A stretch of 64,000 nucleotides of DNA from the NCBI GenBank assembly GCA_963573385.1, contig CAUYLG010063112.1, positions 41,909 to 105,908 on the forward strand, read 5' to 3'. The notes beneath the pieces are model-generated. The model saw nothing but the letters and a program-made list of their open reading frames with translations. It was not told the origin of the DNA and ran no database searches. The stretch comes from Cacajao melanocephalus. Lineage: Eukaryota; Chordata; Mammalia; Primates; Pitheciidae. This document shows positions 13,780 to 27,238 of this stretch, piece by piece (within the stretch, counting starts at the first letter, position 1; each line of letters begins with the position of its first letter). Both the position numbers and the translations under genes were made by a program.

Positions 13780-16069
13780 AAGTTTTACCCGTTGAACAGC
13801 AGCTCCCCATTTTCCCTTCTCCCAAGTATCTGGTAATCACTATTCTATGTTTTTTAATTTTATTTTAGGTACTTCGTGTTAGTAGAATCACACGACGTTG
13901 GTCTCTTGTGGCTGACTTCCTTTGCCTTAGCATCATGTTCTTCAGGTTCATCCATGTTGTTGCACATAGCAGGACTTCCTTCTTTTTCAAAACTAAATTA
14001 TCGTATGTAGGTACTACATTTTGTTTCACCATTCCCCATCATTTTATCATCAATAGACACTTAAGTGATTTCCCTGTCTTGCTTATTGTGAATAATGCCA
14101 AAATGAACATGAGAGCACAGCTGTTTTGTTGAGGTCCCGATTTCAGTTATTTTGGGTGAATACACAGAAGTGAGATTTCTGGATTATATGGTAGTTCTGT
14201 TTTTACTGTTTTTAGAGGAATTTCCATACTGTTTTCCATAGTGACTACACCATTTTACATGCCCACCAACAGTATATGGGGACTCCAATTTCACTACATC
14301 CTCACCAACACTTGTTACCTTGGGTTTTTTGATAGTAGCCATACTAACAGGTGTGAGTAAATTGCTCATAGTGATTTGATTTCCCTTTCCCTGATGATTT
14401 GTGATGTTAAGCATTTTTTTAGTATAATTGTTGGCCATCAGTATTTCTTCTTTGGAGAAGTGTTTATTCAGAATCGTTGCTAATTTATGAGTCAGATTAT
14501 TTGGGATTTTGTTTGTTTTTGAATTGTAGGTGTACCCTATATATTTTGTACATTGTTAACCCTTTATCAGATGTATGCTTTGCAAATTTTTTTCTCATTT
14601 CTTTGGTTGTCTTTTTATGCTGTTTATTTCCTTTATGCAGAAGTTTTTACTTTGATGTAGTCATATTTCTTTATATTTGCTATTGTTTTGGCTGTTCTTT
14701 TGGCATCATATCCAAGAAATTGTTGATAGGGCCAATGTCAAGAAGCTTTTCCTCTTTTTTTTCTAAGAATTGTAATGTTTCAAGAACTCACATTGAAGAT
14801 TTTCACCCACTTTGAATTGATTTTGGTGTAGTGTGTAAGATAAGGGTCCCTTTTCATTATTTTGCAGGTGGATATCCAGTTTTCTCAAAAGCATTTGTTG
14901 AAGAAACTATTCGTTTCTCATTGTGTATTCTTGGCATACTTGTTAAAAATCAGTTGACCAAATATGCATGAGTTTATTTCTGGGCTGTCTATCCTGTTCA
15001 GTTGCTCTATATGTCTATGTTTATGCTAACACAATATTTGCAAAAAATTATTTTAATTGCCATAGCTTTGTAACATCTGAATTCTGAAAGTGTGATGTCT
15101 CTAGTTTTGTTATTTTTCAACATTGCTTCATCTATGAGGGTTCTTTTGTAGTATCAGAAAAATTTCACAGTTGTTTTTGTCTATTTCTGTAAAAATTGAC
15201 AGTGGAATTTTGACAGGCATTACACTGATTCTATAGATCGCTTTGGGTATTGTGGACAGTTTCACAATATTAATTCTTCTCAATCCTGAATTTCAAGATG
15301 TCTTTCCATGTATTTATGTCTCTTAAAATTTCTTTCATCATATATTTACAGTGTTAGTGTGCAAGTCTTTAACTTCTCTTGTTAAGTTTATTCTGAAGAA
15401 TTTGTTAATGTTATTATAAATTATGTCTTTAATTTCATTAATAATTTGTTGTTTATATGTAAAAACACAACTGATTTTTAAATATATATAATTTATACTT
15501 ATCAATTAAAAAACTAAATTTTAAAAAACCATCATTTTCATATGTTGATTATGTATTCTGAAATTTTACCTAATTTGTTTATCATTTCTAACAGATTTTT
15601 GAGGTGACTTTAGGGTTTTCTACATATAAGACTGTTGTCTCCAGACATATATATGTTCAATTCTTCCTTTCTTATTTGGATGCCATTTATTTTATTTTCT
15701 TCTCTAATTGTTCTGGCTAGAACTTTTAGTACTATGTTGAATAGAAGTGGTGAGAGCGAGATTCTTACCCTGTTCTTGATTATAGAGGAAAAGTTTTCAG
15801 TTTTTTACCCTGGAATATTACATTGGCAGTGAGCTTTACGTAGATAGTCTTTATTATGTTAAGTTAAATTCTGTCTATGCAGTTTTTGAGAAATTTTACC
15901 ATGAGAGCCTACTAAATTTAGTCAAATGCTTTTCCTGCATCTGATGAAATGATCATGTGATGTTTATCCTTCATTCTGTTAACAAAACGCATTAATGCTA
16001 ATCATTCTTTGTCTCGTAGAATTCACCAGTGAAGCCATCTGGTACTGGGCTCTTCTTCATTAGGAGGTT
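13780..16069 (-). mobile_element. L1 (ORF2 3' half and 3'UTR), antisense
   Basis: The + strand reads as the complement of L1: TTCATCCATGTTGTTGCACA, TTTGGAGAAGTGTTTATTCA, GTGGATATCCAGTTTTCTC, TTTATTTCTGGGCTGTCTAT. Its 3' end is near 13780. The reading frame is broken in many places, and the open frames within are accidental. It continues at 16475-16965 beyond a nested insertion. Level of decay fits an L1M. Confidence 0.88.
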
Positions 16070-16474
16070 TTATACACAAACACATACAGATACACTCTTT
16101 ATTGATAAGTAAAATTTGTATATATTCATTGTGCCCAGCATGATACTTTAATGTATGTATATATAATGGTAGAATGGTTAAATCAAGTTATTTAATACAC
16201 GCATTACCTCATATACTTAACTTTCTTTTTTTCTGGTGACAGTATTTAAAATCTCTTAGCAACTTTCAACATTTAAATTCTCTTAGCAACTTTCAGTCAT
16301 ACAACGTATTGTTACTAATTGTAGTCACCATGATGTATAATAGATGTCTTGAACTTATTCTTGTCTAACTGAAATTTTGTGTACTTTGACTAATATCTCC
16401 CCAGTTCCCCAGTACTATGGCCTCTGGTAACCACCCTTTTACTGTTGATTTCTGCAGGTTTGGCTTTTTAAGAA
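16070..16474 (-). mobile_element. L1MA/MB-type 3' end nested in the older L1
   Basis: AGAATGGTTAAATCAAGTTA, GCATTACCTCATATACTTA, AACTTTCAGTCATACAACG, AGATGTCTTGAACTTATTC and CTAATATCTCCCCAGTTCC are the complement of an L1MA/MB 3'UTR. It interrupts ORF2 of the host L1 between CTTCATTAGGAGGTTTT and GATGAGTGATTCAATCC, which are adjacent in intact L1. Confidence 0.8.
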
Positions 16475-16965
16475 ATTTTTGATGAGTGATTCAATCCTTT
16501 CCTTTGTTACTGGCTTGATCAGATCATTTCTTTCTTCATGATAAGTCTTAGTAGCTTGTATGTTTATAGGAATTTATACATTTCTTTTAGGTTATCCCAT
16601 CTTTTGGTACAGAATTGCCACTGTTAGTCTTATGTAATCATTTTTATTTCTGTAGCATCAGTTGTAATATTTCCTAATTTTTAAAAAATTTTAAGTATTC
16701 TCTTTTTAGTTCATGAACCTAGAGTTTTGTCAGTTTTATGTTTTCAGAAAACCAACTGTTTAGTTTGTTGCTATTTTTTCTTGTTTCTCTGTTTATGTGC
16801 AAATCTTAGTTATTTCTTTCCTTCTGCTCAATTTGTGCTTCATTTGTTAATCTTTTTCCAGTTTCTTGAGGTATAGAGTTAGTTGTTTAAGATCTTTCTT
16901 GTTTTAGGCATTTATAACTATAAACTTGTCTCAGTATTGCCTTTGCTGCACCCCTAAGCATGTTA
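16475..16965 (-). mobile_element. L1 ORF2 segment, continuation of the antisense L1
   Basis: GATGAGTGATTCAATCC, GTATGTTTATAGGAATTTAT, TTTATTTCTGTAGCATCAGT and CTTGAGGTATAGAGTTAGTT are the complement of the ORF2 region upstream of the part at 13780-16069. It ends abruptly at the MaLR internal sequence. Confidence 0.85.
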
Positions 16966-18295
16966 GTTACTTCCTAAATACAATGGGGGCACAGGCATTG
17001 GGTAAATACATCTATCCAAAATGGGAGAAATTGGCTGAAACAAAGGGGCTCCAGGCACCATGAAAGTCTAAAATCTAACAGGACAGTCATTAAACCTTTA
17101 AGTTCCAAAGTGATCTAAAAAGGGCCGAGATACAGCTCAGCCCTTTTAATAGGACAGTCATTAAACCTTTAACTCCTAGTCTTACATCTTGGTCACAATG
17201 ATGCATGAGGTGGGCTCGCACAACCTTGGGCAGCTCTGCCTCTGTGGCTTCGCAGGGTACAGCACCCCTTCCTGGCTGCTTTCATAGGCTAGTGTTGAGT
17301 GTCTGCAGCTTTTTCAGGTGCACTGTGCCTGAAAAAGGTGGATGTACTATTCTGGGGTCTGGAGGATAATTGCTTTGTTCTCACAGGCCAACTAGGCAGT
17401 GCCACAGTGGGGACTCTGTGTGGGGGAGCCAACTCCACATTTCCCTTCTGCACTGCCCTAGCAGAGGTTCTCCCTGAGGACCCTGCCCCTACAGCTAACT
17501 TCTGCCTGGACATCCAGGCATTTCCATATGTCCTTTGATATCTAGGTGGAAGTTCCCAAACCTCAATTCTTAACTTCCATGCACCCACAGGCTCAGTAGC
17601 ATGTGGAAACTGCCAAGGCTTGTGGCCTGCACCCTCTGAAGGTGCAGTCACATCAGCCGTTTTTAGCCACAGCTGGAGCTGAAGCAACTGGGGCTCAGGG
17701 TACCATGTCAGGAGGCTGCATAAAGAAGGGGAACTCTGGGCCTGATCCATGAAAGCATTTTTCTCTCCTGGCCCTCCAGGCCTGTGATGGGAGGAGTTGC
17801 TGTGAAGGTCTATGACACACACTGGAGACATTACCCCCATTGTCTTGGTGATGATCATTGGAATCCTCAGTACTTATGCAAATTTTTATAGCAGGCTTGA
17901 ATTTCACCCCAGAAAATGGGCTTTTCTTTTCTACCTCATGGTCAGGCTGCAAAATTTCCAAACTTTGTGCCATGCTTCCTTTTGAATGCTTTGCTCTTTA
18001 GAAATTTCTTCTGCCAGATAACCTGAATTATCTCTCTCAAGTTTAAACTTCTACAGATCTCTAGGGCAAGGGCAAAATGCCACCAGTCTCTTTGCTAAAG
18101 CATAGCAAGAGTTACCTTTAATCTGTCTTCCAACAAGTTCCTCATCTTCATCTGGGACCATCTACCCACATCTTCCTGTCTTCTTCTGAGCCCTCCAAAC
18201 TATTCCAACCCCTTCCTGTTACCCAGCTCCAAATTTGCTTTCACATTTCTGGGTATCTTTACAGCGGTACCCCACTCTCTGTGATACCAGTTTAC
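16966..18295 (-). mobile_element. ERVL-MaLR (THE1/MST-type) internal region, decayed
   Basis: Sequence next to the LTR at 18296 reads as the complement of a THE1/MST internal region (TTTCATAGGCTAGTGTTGAG, AGCAGAGGTTCTCCCTGAGG, TATGCAAATTTTTATAGCAG). It is GC-richer than its surroundings. A 189-codon open frame lies on the minus strand at 17289-17858, but I see no retroviral domain in it. MaLR elements are defective endogenous retroviral relatives that generally lack intact pol. No second LTR follows at the low-coordinate end, so the provirus is truncated there. No function is inferred. Confidence 0.78.
17118..17147. repeat. Hairpin-forming inverted repeat in MaLR internal region
   Basis: Arms AAAAGGGCCGAG and CTCAGCCCTTTT pair at 11 of 12 positions around a 6-nt loop. 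It sits between two direct copies of a 22-nt segment starting AGGACAGTCATT (17080 and 17151). Confidence 0.85.
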
Positions 18296-18653
18296 TATAT
18301 TAGTTCATTCTCACACTGCTATGAAGAAATACCTGAGAGTGGGCAATTTATAAAGGAAAGAAGTTTAATTGACTCACAGTTCCAGATTGCTGGGAGGTCT
18401 TAGGAAAGTTACTATTTTGTCAGAGGACAAAGGAGAAGCAGGCATCTTCTTCACATGACAGTATCATGGAGGGAGTGCAAACAGGGGAAATGCCATCAGA
18501 TCTCACAAGACTCTCTCATAATCATGGGAAAGCATGGAGAAAACTGCCCTCATGATTCAGTTACCTCCACCTGGTCCAAACCTTGACACATGGATTATAG
18601 GGTTTACAATTCAAAGTGAGGTTTACCTGAGGTCACAGAGCCAAACCATATCA
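18296..18653 (-). mobile_element. MaLR 5' LTR (THE1/MST-like)
   Basis: On the + strand it runs from TATATTAGTTCATTCTCAC to GCCAAACCATATCA, the complement of a MaLR LTR (TGATATGGTTTGGC to CTAATATA). About 358 bp. In element orientation it is the 5' LTR, with the internal region following towards lower coordinates. Confidence 0.85.
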
Positions 18654-19800
18654 TTGAGCTTAGACATGTGCATGGAATGATACAATGTGAAGAATGTCAT
18701 CAGAAAATCACAGACAGAAGCCTATGAGGGGTCATTTATTACTCAAGCAAATATACATATTCCTTTTAGTGACTAGTACCCACATACTGGACATGAGATC
18801 TTTAGAATGCATTCTGGCCAGTGGCTCAGATCTCTCCACTTCAGGACAACACCACTCATTCACTCAACTGCTGTGAGTGTTGACTTCTGATAGCACTCAG
18901 CTAAGTCTACAAAGTAGGAGAAAGAAGAGTGAAAAGAGTGATGGGGAAGAAGGAGCCAGTTAAGTAAGATGCACAGCTATGTAGTGTTATAAACCAATGT
19001 GTGGAAATAATTCAAGAAATAAGGAATTGTTGACAATTCTGAATGCCGCACGCAGGAAAACTAACATAAGAAATTAAAATACCCACCTAAGGGCACCAAT
19101 GGGCTAAAGAAAAATAATCATTTTAGTGGAATAATAGAAAAGAAGCCAAACGAAAGTTAAAGAAGCTTTCAAAATGATCTGCAGTAATGAAAAGGGAAAA
19201 ATATAGGAGGTAAAGTGAAATATGGGATCTAGAGTGTGAGAGGATGGAAACACATTTCACACATACGCCCTTCATCATTCCCTGGAAATTATGTTACACA
19301 TGTACATATTTATAAATGTTTATGTACATACACAATGCCACATGTGTATCTGTATGTATGTTTATGCTCACACATACACAATTGGAAATTTAACGATAGA
19401 TTTAAGAAAGACTTAATAACACAGATCTTTTATTCATAATTCTGCACTTTGAACTAACTCCACTGTCATGATTTGTTTTACCAGTAGTCTCACATAATCT
19501 AATTGCTCTTTTTATATAAATGGTGTTTTCATCAGTTTTAAAATAATTCTATTCTTATTTCTACTTTTAAGCGTTTAGAAAGAATGTCTCTGCTTCCATT
19601 CTCTTTTTATTCCCATTAGTATTTTCTGCTTTGTGTTTGTTTACCTATATGATCCATGCTACACACATCCCCCCGAAAAGGGGGGAAAATAAGAGAAAAA
19701 GGCCCTAAAATTTTGACCAAATTTATATATACAGCAGTAAGTAACACAGCCTGGAGGAAAGAAGCTGCTGTGGCTAAGGTACAAATGGAAGCTGTGGTCT
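18654..19800. other. Intronic sequence, nothing identified
   Basis: AT-rich, with a C6-GAAA-AG6-type short hairpin near 19670 and a TGTA/CATA-rich patch around 19300-19380. No gene or clear repeat. Confidence 0.45.
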
Positions 19801-20016
19801 TTTATTTATTTATTAATTTTTGCTTTTTGAGATGGAGTCTCACTCTGATGCCCTGACTGGAGTAGTGTAGTGGTGCGACCTTGGCTCACTGCAACCTCAG
19901 CCTCACAGGTTCCAGCAATTCTCCTGCCTGTCACAGCCTCCCAAATAGGATTATAGACACGTGCCACTATACCCAGTTAATTTTTGTATTTTTAGTAGAT
20001 GGCATTTCACTACATG
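19801..20016 (-). mobile_element. Alu, truncated, antisense
   Basis: TTTTTGAGATGGAGTCTCAC, CTTGGCTCACTGCAACCTC and TTTTTGTATTTTTAGTAGAT are present. The complement stops before the left-monomer start, so the Alu is 5' truncated in its own orientation. Small internal deletions. Confidence 0.9.
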
Positions 20017-20184
20017 CTGTAGTCTTCTTTTTGCTATTGTCTATTAATTTCAAACTATAATCTTTAAAACTGTAGAGGAAATGAGACAATGGAAAAGGAA
20101 AATACTTTTTTAAAAAAGAAGAGAAAAGATGATACATAAAGCCAGATACTCCAGAAGATGCAACAAATGTTTTATCTAGAGGTA

Positions 20185-20560
20185 GAGAAAGGAGAGATTT
20201 ATTTCATGTTGGGTACAAGACAAGGGAGAGAGGTAGAGAAATACAGTAATATTTGAACTGGTCCTTGAAGGATAGGCTACCTATGCAAGTATAGAGTTGG
20301 AAAAAGAAGCAAGAGCAAAGGTAGATATAGCAAAAGAAAATAAACAAATGGTCCCATTTGACTAAACCAAAAACTACATAAAGGGCAATAGAAAACCTTG
20401 AACTTGGAAAGGCACATGGTTAAGACACTATGGAAAGACTTCAATTTTGAGTTAAGATATCTGAGTTGTGTTCTGGAAGTTTAATACGTCACCAAACAAT
20501 TTGGATCAGGGGAGGGAGATTAAGGTATGCTGTTACCTTGAATTTTTCTGGGCATATTTC
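20185..20560 (+). repeat. Ancient interspersed repeat, copy 1 (family not named)
   Basis: TTTGAACTGGTCCTTGAAGG, CACTATGGAAAGACTTC and GATCAGGGGAGGGAGATTAA follow the order of a mammalian repeat I recall but cannot name with certainty. Related stretches occur at 36090 and 42450 in the same orientation. Confidence 0.4.
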
Positions 20561-20931
20561 AGTAATCCTATTTAATTTTATACTTTCAGAAAGTGGGAAC
20601 TGCATTATTGCATTTCAAGATAACACAGGAATTAAGTGATAAATCTTGTTCTGGCTGGGTTGAAGCACAGTGGTGGTTCATTTCTCTATCATTTCTCTAT
20701 CCCTTTAAGATCAGAAAATTGATGGGACTTCAGATGTTCTTTCCACTGAAAGGGAATTCAAAGATGAAATCATAGGTAAAACCAAAAAAATACATGAGAA
20801 AGAATATTGAGAAATAGAGCTCTTTAGTTGAGATTAGTCACAAATGCTGTGAGATATGATTACTCTCTGTTTGAATGTTGAATAAAAACAAGAAGGCGCT
20901 GGCTGAGCCTCACTAAAAGAGTAATATTAGA

Positions 20932-21229
<298 letters not shown>

Positions 21230-21243
21230 GAGTGATATAAGAG

Positions 21244-24200
21244 TTTTGAGATGTCTGGTGCCTCATTAACTTTCCAGTTCTTGGTTTTACTCTTCACTTG
21301 TGTCGTGAGTTTGGGCTTCACTCATCACTCATAATTGCTTATTTATCATTTTCTTCTGTTCCCCAATTGAAACATCAAATGACTTTAATTCCTAGATTAA
21401 AAATTACTTTTTTTTCTAAGATTTGATTCCAGTATTCTCAGAAGCCTAACAATTCAATTAGAGGAGAACCCCATATGCTTTCACTTAGGAATATAGCCCA
21501 AGATCTAGACAGCATAATGAGGTGTTTCCTTGTCTCAGCAACACACCCGCTTTCTTACTCCTCCCAGATGAAGCCCATGCTACTACACACTTCTTGCACA
21601 TTCTCTTCAATTTCAGCATGCTGTATGCTATAATTTTTTCTACTAAAAAGAATTATTTTTAATCTTTCATAACATTGAGATAATCAGACATTTACCTAAG
21701 TTCAGTGTCATAAAAATGCTGACAAATTTAAATTTGTACTTAAACTTGTATTTAAATTGTAGATGATTGTAGGGAAATAAAAACTTGATGTATTTCCAGG
21801 AGTTTGAAGAATCTGATTCAAATTATGATTCCTCATCTCTGGCACTTAGATTAGTAAGACTATGCAATAGAATACACTACAGTGAAGAAGATGTTTTGCA
21901 AAATATGTTCTAGGGCAGACATTATTTTTGTTTTAAAAAGTGAAATTAATAAAATTTTACTACTGGTTTTAGTTTCTTGGACTAGCATTTACTGTTTGGG
22001 AAGTAAGCCCAGATTTAAATTGGTGATTTGAGTGAAACAAATATTTAACAATCAAAAGATTAAGTGGATTCTCAGTATAGCTTTCCTGTGATATTTTCTA
22101 TTAATTTTCTACTGTTCATTATATTTGGGGAAAATTCAGTGTCAGAATCTATATTATTATATGTAAGTTAATAGTAAACTAATGACATTTGTCATTAACA
22201 GTGGAATGGCTTTACAGTGAGAAAGAATGTTTTCAGAAGATAACCAGGACTCAGTGTGCTATCGTAGAGAAACTTTTGAGTGATTCTAAAGGAAAAGACA
22301 GCATCAAATAGTGTGTCATTATTTCTTCTGCTGACTTGATAATTTGAATGTCATTTGTACTCCACCCTGAATTAATCATGAGATACTGACTGACTCTTGT
22401 CAAAGATAAACCAAGTTTCAGAAATAAAAGTATTTTTTGTGAGCATCTTTTATTTAAAAAGATACATATTATAAGTCTTTTATAAAATATTTCTGGTACA
22501 TACAAACATTTATATTTGAGAAATATACATGTCAATCAGTGGCTTACATGAATTTGGCAAATTAATCATAAAATCAGCTTCAGATAAATACTAGGAAGAT
22601 CAAATGTACTACTATATATTATACAAATACACCAAAGTATATTATGAAAGTGATTTTAATTTAAACTCTAACAGAAAGCATAACTAGAGACTGGTCTCAA
22701 CGAAAGGAATATGTTTTTGGTTCAATGTTTATAACACATTGAGGAATTTCAATGTTCAGAAGGAAAGAAGATGAGTAAGATTACATAAAGTATTCTTAAC
22801 TGGAGGAAATAAAAATAATGATTAGGAAAACAGGGTTCAATAAGTAATGGTTATCAAAACAAAATAATCACAGTGTCAGTTATACGTTACATTTAATCTG
22901 CTACAGACAAAACATTGGCTAGAAGTCAATATATATAGGAAACAAAACAAATATACAGTATTACATAGACTTCTGCTTACAATCCTAAATGTATCACAAC
23001 TTCTACACAGTCATGTAAAGAGTCATAATGTTGGATGCTACCTATAGATTTTTTTATATTAATTTAGGAGATATAAATTTTACGTTGTATAGCCAATTGA
23101 GAGGAAAATAAACTTTTTAAGTTTTTGATTAATTCACTTATTTATTTGCCTTGATGAAATAGTAAATCATAGAATACTGATTTCTTGGTTCTACTGAAGG
23201 ACTTCTGTTGAAGGACTCCCCCTACCCTTTTAAAGATTCTTGAGTCTAATACTGAGAAAATGAATACATGAATGCAATTATGTTTCCTGCTTCAACGGAG
23301 CTGTAAAGTGGTATCAACAACTTTGTTTTTTGTCAGAAGGAAACTACTTTAAACAATGTGAGTTTTTAAAGACAAACAGTATATAAAAATTGGCAGAAGA
23401 TATTAACATTCTTCACTAATAGCCTTGAAAGATAGTATAGTATTTCTCCTATTAACATGCTGCTTCTGAAACCCCATCTCCATTCATCTTCTTTACTTCT
23501 ATAAATTGCCTTAAAGCAAATAAATTACATTCTGTTGCATGCATTTACTTAAATTAATATTTAATGTGTTACCTAAGATTTCACATATTTGAGTGAAAAA
23601 AAATTGTATGTTTTAAAATTAAGGTATGATTAAAATAATACATTAAAACAGGTTGATAATATAACAATGGGGGGAACAGCTGCAAGAACTCAAACTGTTA
23701 TGTATATCTCTTATTATCAAAATAAACTTAAGCACAGAATGTAGGAAGAAATGCAATGTAGAAGCAAGTTTCTGTTCCTTTTCAATGCAGTAACCTTTTG
23801 CGGGTGCTTTAATACTTAATTTTGTATTTGGAGGTATTCTGAAATTCTGTACTTAAAGTAGAGTATGTTATAATTTTGGCTAAAATGGCAGCCTGAGATA
23901 TCTGTAACTAAAATTACTGTTTTAACATATTTTCCTTTTTAATACATATCTCATTGTCATGAAGTAAATTGATCAATATGGTTTTTTGTCTATTACAAAG
24001 AAGTAATAAGCAATAATATAAGTATTCATGGTTTTGTATTTTTAATATAAAAATGAACATAACTCAAAAAATTGGTTTATTTATGTGAACCGTATCCATA
24101 ACTTCCACCATTAGAGAAAGAGGTTGAGATAGAAGGCCAAAATGGGTATGACAATCAGGTGAATGGTAATCTCAGAAAGAGTGATTTTATTATTAACTTT

Positions 24201-25000
24201 GCTTGACTAGGTTAGATCATTTATGTTAGGAAAATAAATCTTGACATTTATATGGATAATTTTGTGGCTTACTTGTCAACCTTCCTGTGAGACATGGGTC
24301 TGATTAAATTGTGATTGAGAATGAGAACTATAATACATTATTAATGAACTCAGGGTAATTGTAAAGTTTTATGACTTAGAGATCAGTGGAAATTGGTTCC
24401 ATGGTCAGTTTGAGAAATTATTGAGAATACACCTTGCACCGACAGTGCTGATAGCTTAGCATCAGTCATGGTATTCCCACAGCCATGGCCTGTGACAGCC
24501 TTAATGACAGTCATTTTGTAGCGTGACCATGCATTAGAATACATTTAGAAGAGTACAAAATGTCAAATATTGAAGTAAAGGTTTTTCAGCAGTTCTTGGT
24601 TTAAGAAGTCTTATTTTCCTGGATGTTCACGTTTCTTAAAATTGTGACCCATGTTTAGTAATCTCAAGATGAACAGAAAAATTTAGATTAAAAATCAGTC
24701 TCATTTTTTAATAACTATTACTTTGGGCATTAAAGTCATACTACAAATCAAAGAAAAAGAAAACAATGTGAAAGTTTGTGCTGTTCTCTTTAAGTAAAAT
24801 TTATATCAATGAATTTATATTTCTCAAATTTTTAGTGAATATAGTATGGGATAAATCTGTTTGTGAAATGATTTCTTCAATATTGAGAAGTGTCAGTTTC
24901 AAATGATAGTATTTTATATAATAGAGCAAAATATTTGTTACAAATTTACAATAAAAATAGCAAATAATGGCTGTTAAAAGAATCAGATTAATGGAATAAG
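21244..25000. other. Unrecognised AT-rich intron block
   Basis: About 3.8 kb with no gene or repeat that I can name. Only short open frames. Confidence 0.4.
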
Positions 25001-25004
25001 TAAG

Positions 25005-25200
25005 TGCATGAGTTTGGAAGCAGAAAATTGGAAGATTCCAGGCTCCAACATGACCTTGTACTGTGAGTCCCCACTAAGCTTGCTTTTGTAACCTTGGAAG
25101 TAGAAATTATAGTGATTTACTAGAAAAATCATTATAAGGGGCGACTGAGATACAGAAAACAGTCATTTCAGTACCTGACACATAATGAGCACATATATTA
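25005..25200 (+). mobile_element. Probable MIR
   Basis: AGCTTGCTTTTGTAACCTTGG, then GGGGCGACTGAGATACAG and CAGTACCTGACACATAATGA follow the MIR order, the last matching the MIR 3' part (CAGTGCCTGGCACATAGTAA). Confidence 0.55.
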
Positions 25201-26665
25201 TTTTCATTTCAGTATAATACTGTTGCTTAGAAAAAATGTATTGAGCATTTTAAACAGTCGTGATGATGTGAATTTGAAATTACTACATTATGCCTTGCTA
25301 TTAAAATAAAAGTATTTGAAGATTATAACTGTGAGGACTGCTTTAAGAAATGTCTATGGTTTCAAGTAAAAGCTTTCCTACTTGCTGAGAATGTAATGAG
25401 AATTATTTTTGTCTTTTGCTCTTGCCTGATGAGGTGTATTTTTAAACATAGATAAAGATACCAGGTTGCTCATCAAATAACATAGGAAGGACTAAGGCAT
25501 CAGTGTATGTAAAAAGATGCAAAATTTAGTGTTTATGAAATATTTGAACGTACCATGGTTTTGAAGTAGCACGTTGTGTTTTTAGCCAATTTATTGGAAC
25601 TTAGCTAATAGTTTTCCTTTTTTTTTTTTTTTTTTTAAATTAACAAATAGCTGGGAAAAAAAATCCTTACTCATTTTGGTAAAAATTCTTGCTTGAGATT
25701 TCTTGAGACTAAGAGACCCAAAGAAATCAATTCTAAATTGCCTTTGATGCAGAGGCAATGTAGTGTTTGAGCTGTCCCTAAAAAGCCCCAGTATTTTGAT
25801 ACAATGCCAAATGATAATATCTAGTATCAATGGATAAGTCCTAGATCCATTCTTCAGCCATAAAAGAGAAGTTGTAAAAGTTGTATAATTTCAGTAACTG
25901 TATAGGAGTTTAATCTTACCTGATAAAAATAGAATTGAATAGGAAACGAAAATTGATGAAATAAATATTGGCTTAAAAACTCATATTAAGGGTGAATTTA
26001 GTCAAACTCCTACAAGGCCAGGGATACAATTATATTATTGTTGCTAGCTTTCTTTTCATCGTTCCAGCTCATTTACACTGTACTTACATTTGGCCAGGTT
26101 TTTCAAATGGTACCAATACTACTCTGGTAACAACTTGTAACTCTGGGACTGTTCTGTGGAGGGCTCCTTCCCTTACCCTGTTATGAATGACCAATGTAGT
26201 GTTTTCTCATCTTTCTTGGAGGGAACATGGATCTTGTAGTGGTCATTGGGAACACAGTTTATGGACAGAGAGTTCTCTACCTGAACATTTTTACACTCCT
26301 CCTCTTCTTTGACTCTTCACTGCTTCTGTTTCAAAAATCCTTTTCCTCTTTGCCATTCTTGGTTACCTTAGGATAGTAATAAATATGTACCATTATATCT
26401 GTACAAAAGAAAAATCTAAGATCTCTTACTGTCTGTTATTATCCCACTTCTGCTTTTCAAGCCCCATCGAAATTTCTACTTGTTGAGAAACAATGAGGGA
26501 GGTTACGTCATCAGAATTTCTGGTTTTGGGGAAATAGGGACGGAGGGTGGGGTAAGTGGGGAGCAAATGTGTATGAAGATAGAGAAACACGTGTAAATTA
26601 GAGTATATTGTCCTAAAATACATTCTTAGCAATATATTTACATTCTGTGCAGATTTTGATTTTTT
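25201..26665. other. Intronic sequence, nothing identified
   Basis: Contains a 20-nt T-run at 25617-25636. No domain in the short open frames. No repeat that I can name. Confidence 0.4.
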
Positions 26666-26667
26666 TC

Positions 26668-27118
26668 TCAATGCTGTCCAGTGAAAACATAATGTGAGCC
26701 ACATATGCAAATCTAATTTTTTAAGAAGCTATATTAAAAATAAGTAATTAAAATTAATATGAACGGTATTTAACTCAATATATAATACTATTATAAGTTA
26801 TCACTATTAAAATTATTTAAAATAGACATTTTTTTCTAACTTAGTCTTTGAAATCTGACATGTATTTTACATTTGTAGGGCATCTTAATTTGGATGGTAA
26901 CTTTTCATTGCAATTAATCTGTATTTACATTTCATAAAACTGAGGGTTGAATATAGAGATTTATATGTGTCAAGTTGTCGAACATATTTAAAAGTTTTAA
27001 AATATCTAAAATGAATTAGTTTTGAAATTTAATTTAAATTAAAAATTTAGTTCCTCTTAACATTAACCACATTTCAAGTGTTCAACCATGTGTCTACTGA
27101 CTACCATATTGAACACTG
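26668..27118. mobile_element. Ancient DNA-transposon-derived element (MITE-like)
   Basis: One end reads CAATGCTGTCCAGTG, the other TATTGAACACTGCA, imperfect inverted termini of a type I recall from mammalian DNA transposons (CAGTGCTGTCCAATAG). Inner marks AATGTGAGCCACATATGC and ACCACATTTCAAGTGTTCAA fit. Exact family not assigned. Confidence 0.5.
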
Positions 27119-27238
27119 CATATCTCAGTGTTTCCATTAAATAAATGCACTTTTTATAAGAAACCGAACTTCTTGATACCCAGATCAATGGCATTCACAA
27201 CACTGTGTCAGCTTTAGTAATCAAATTGATTAATGTTT

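Noticed and set aside
14477..14815. 112-codon + strand open frame, hydrophobic
   Set aside because: It is the complement of L1 ORF2. Hydrophobic, cysteine-rich chains are typical of reading T-rich antisense L1.
17289..17858. 189-codon minus-strand open frame as a gene
   Set aside because: Inside MaLR internal sequence, no recognised domain or promoter. Kept only as an observation.
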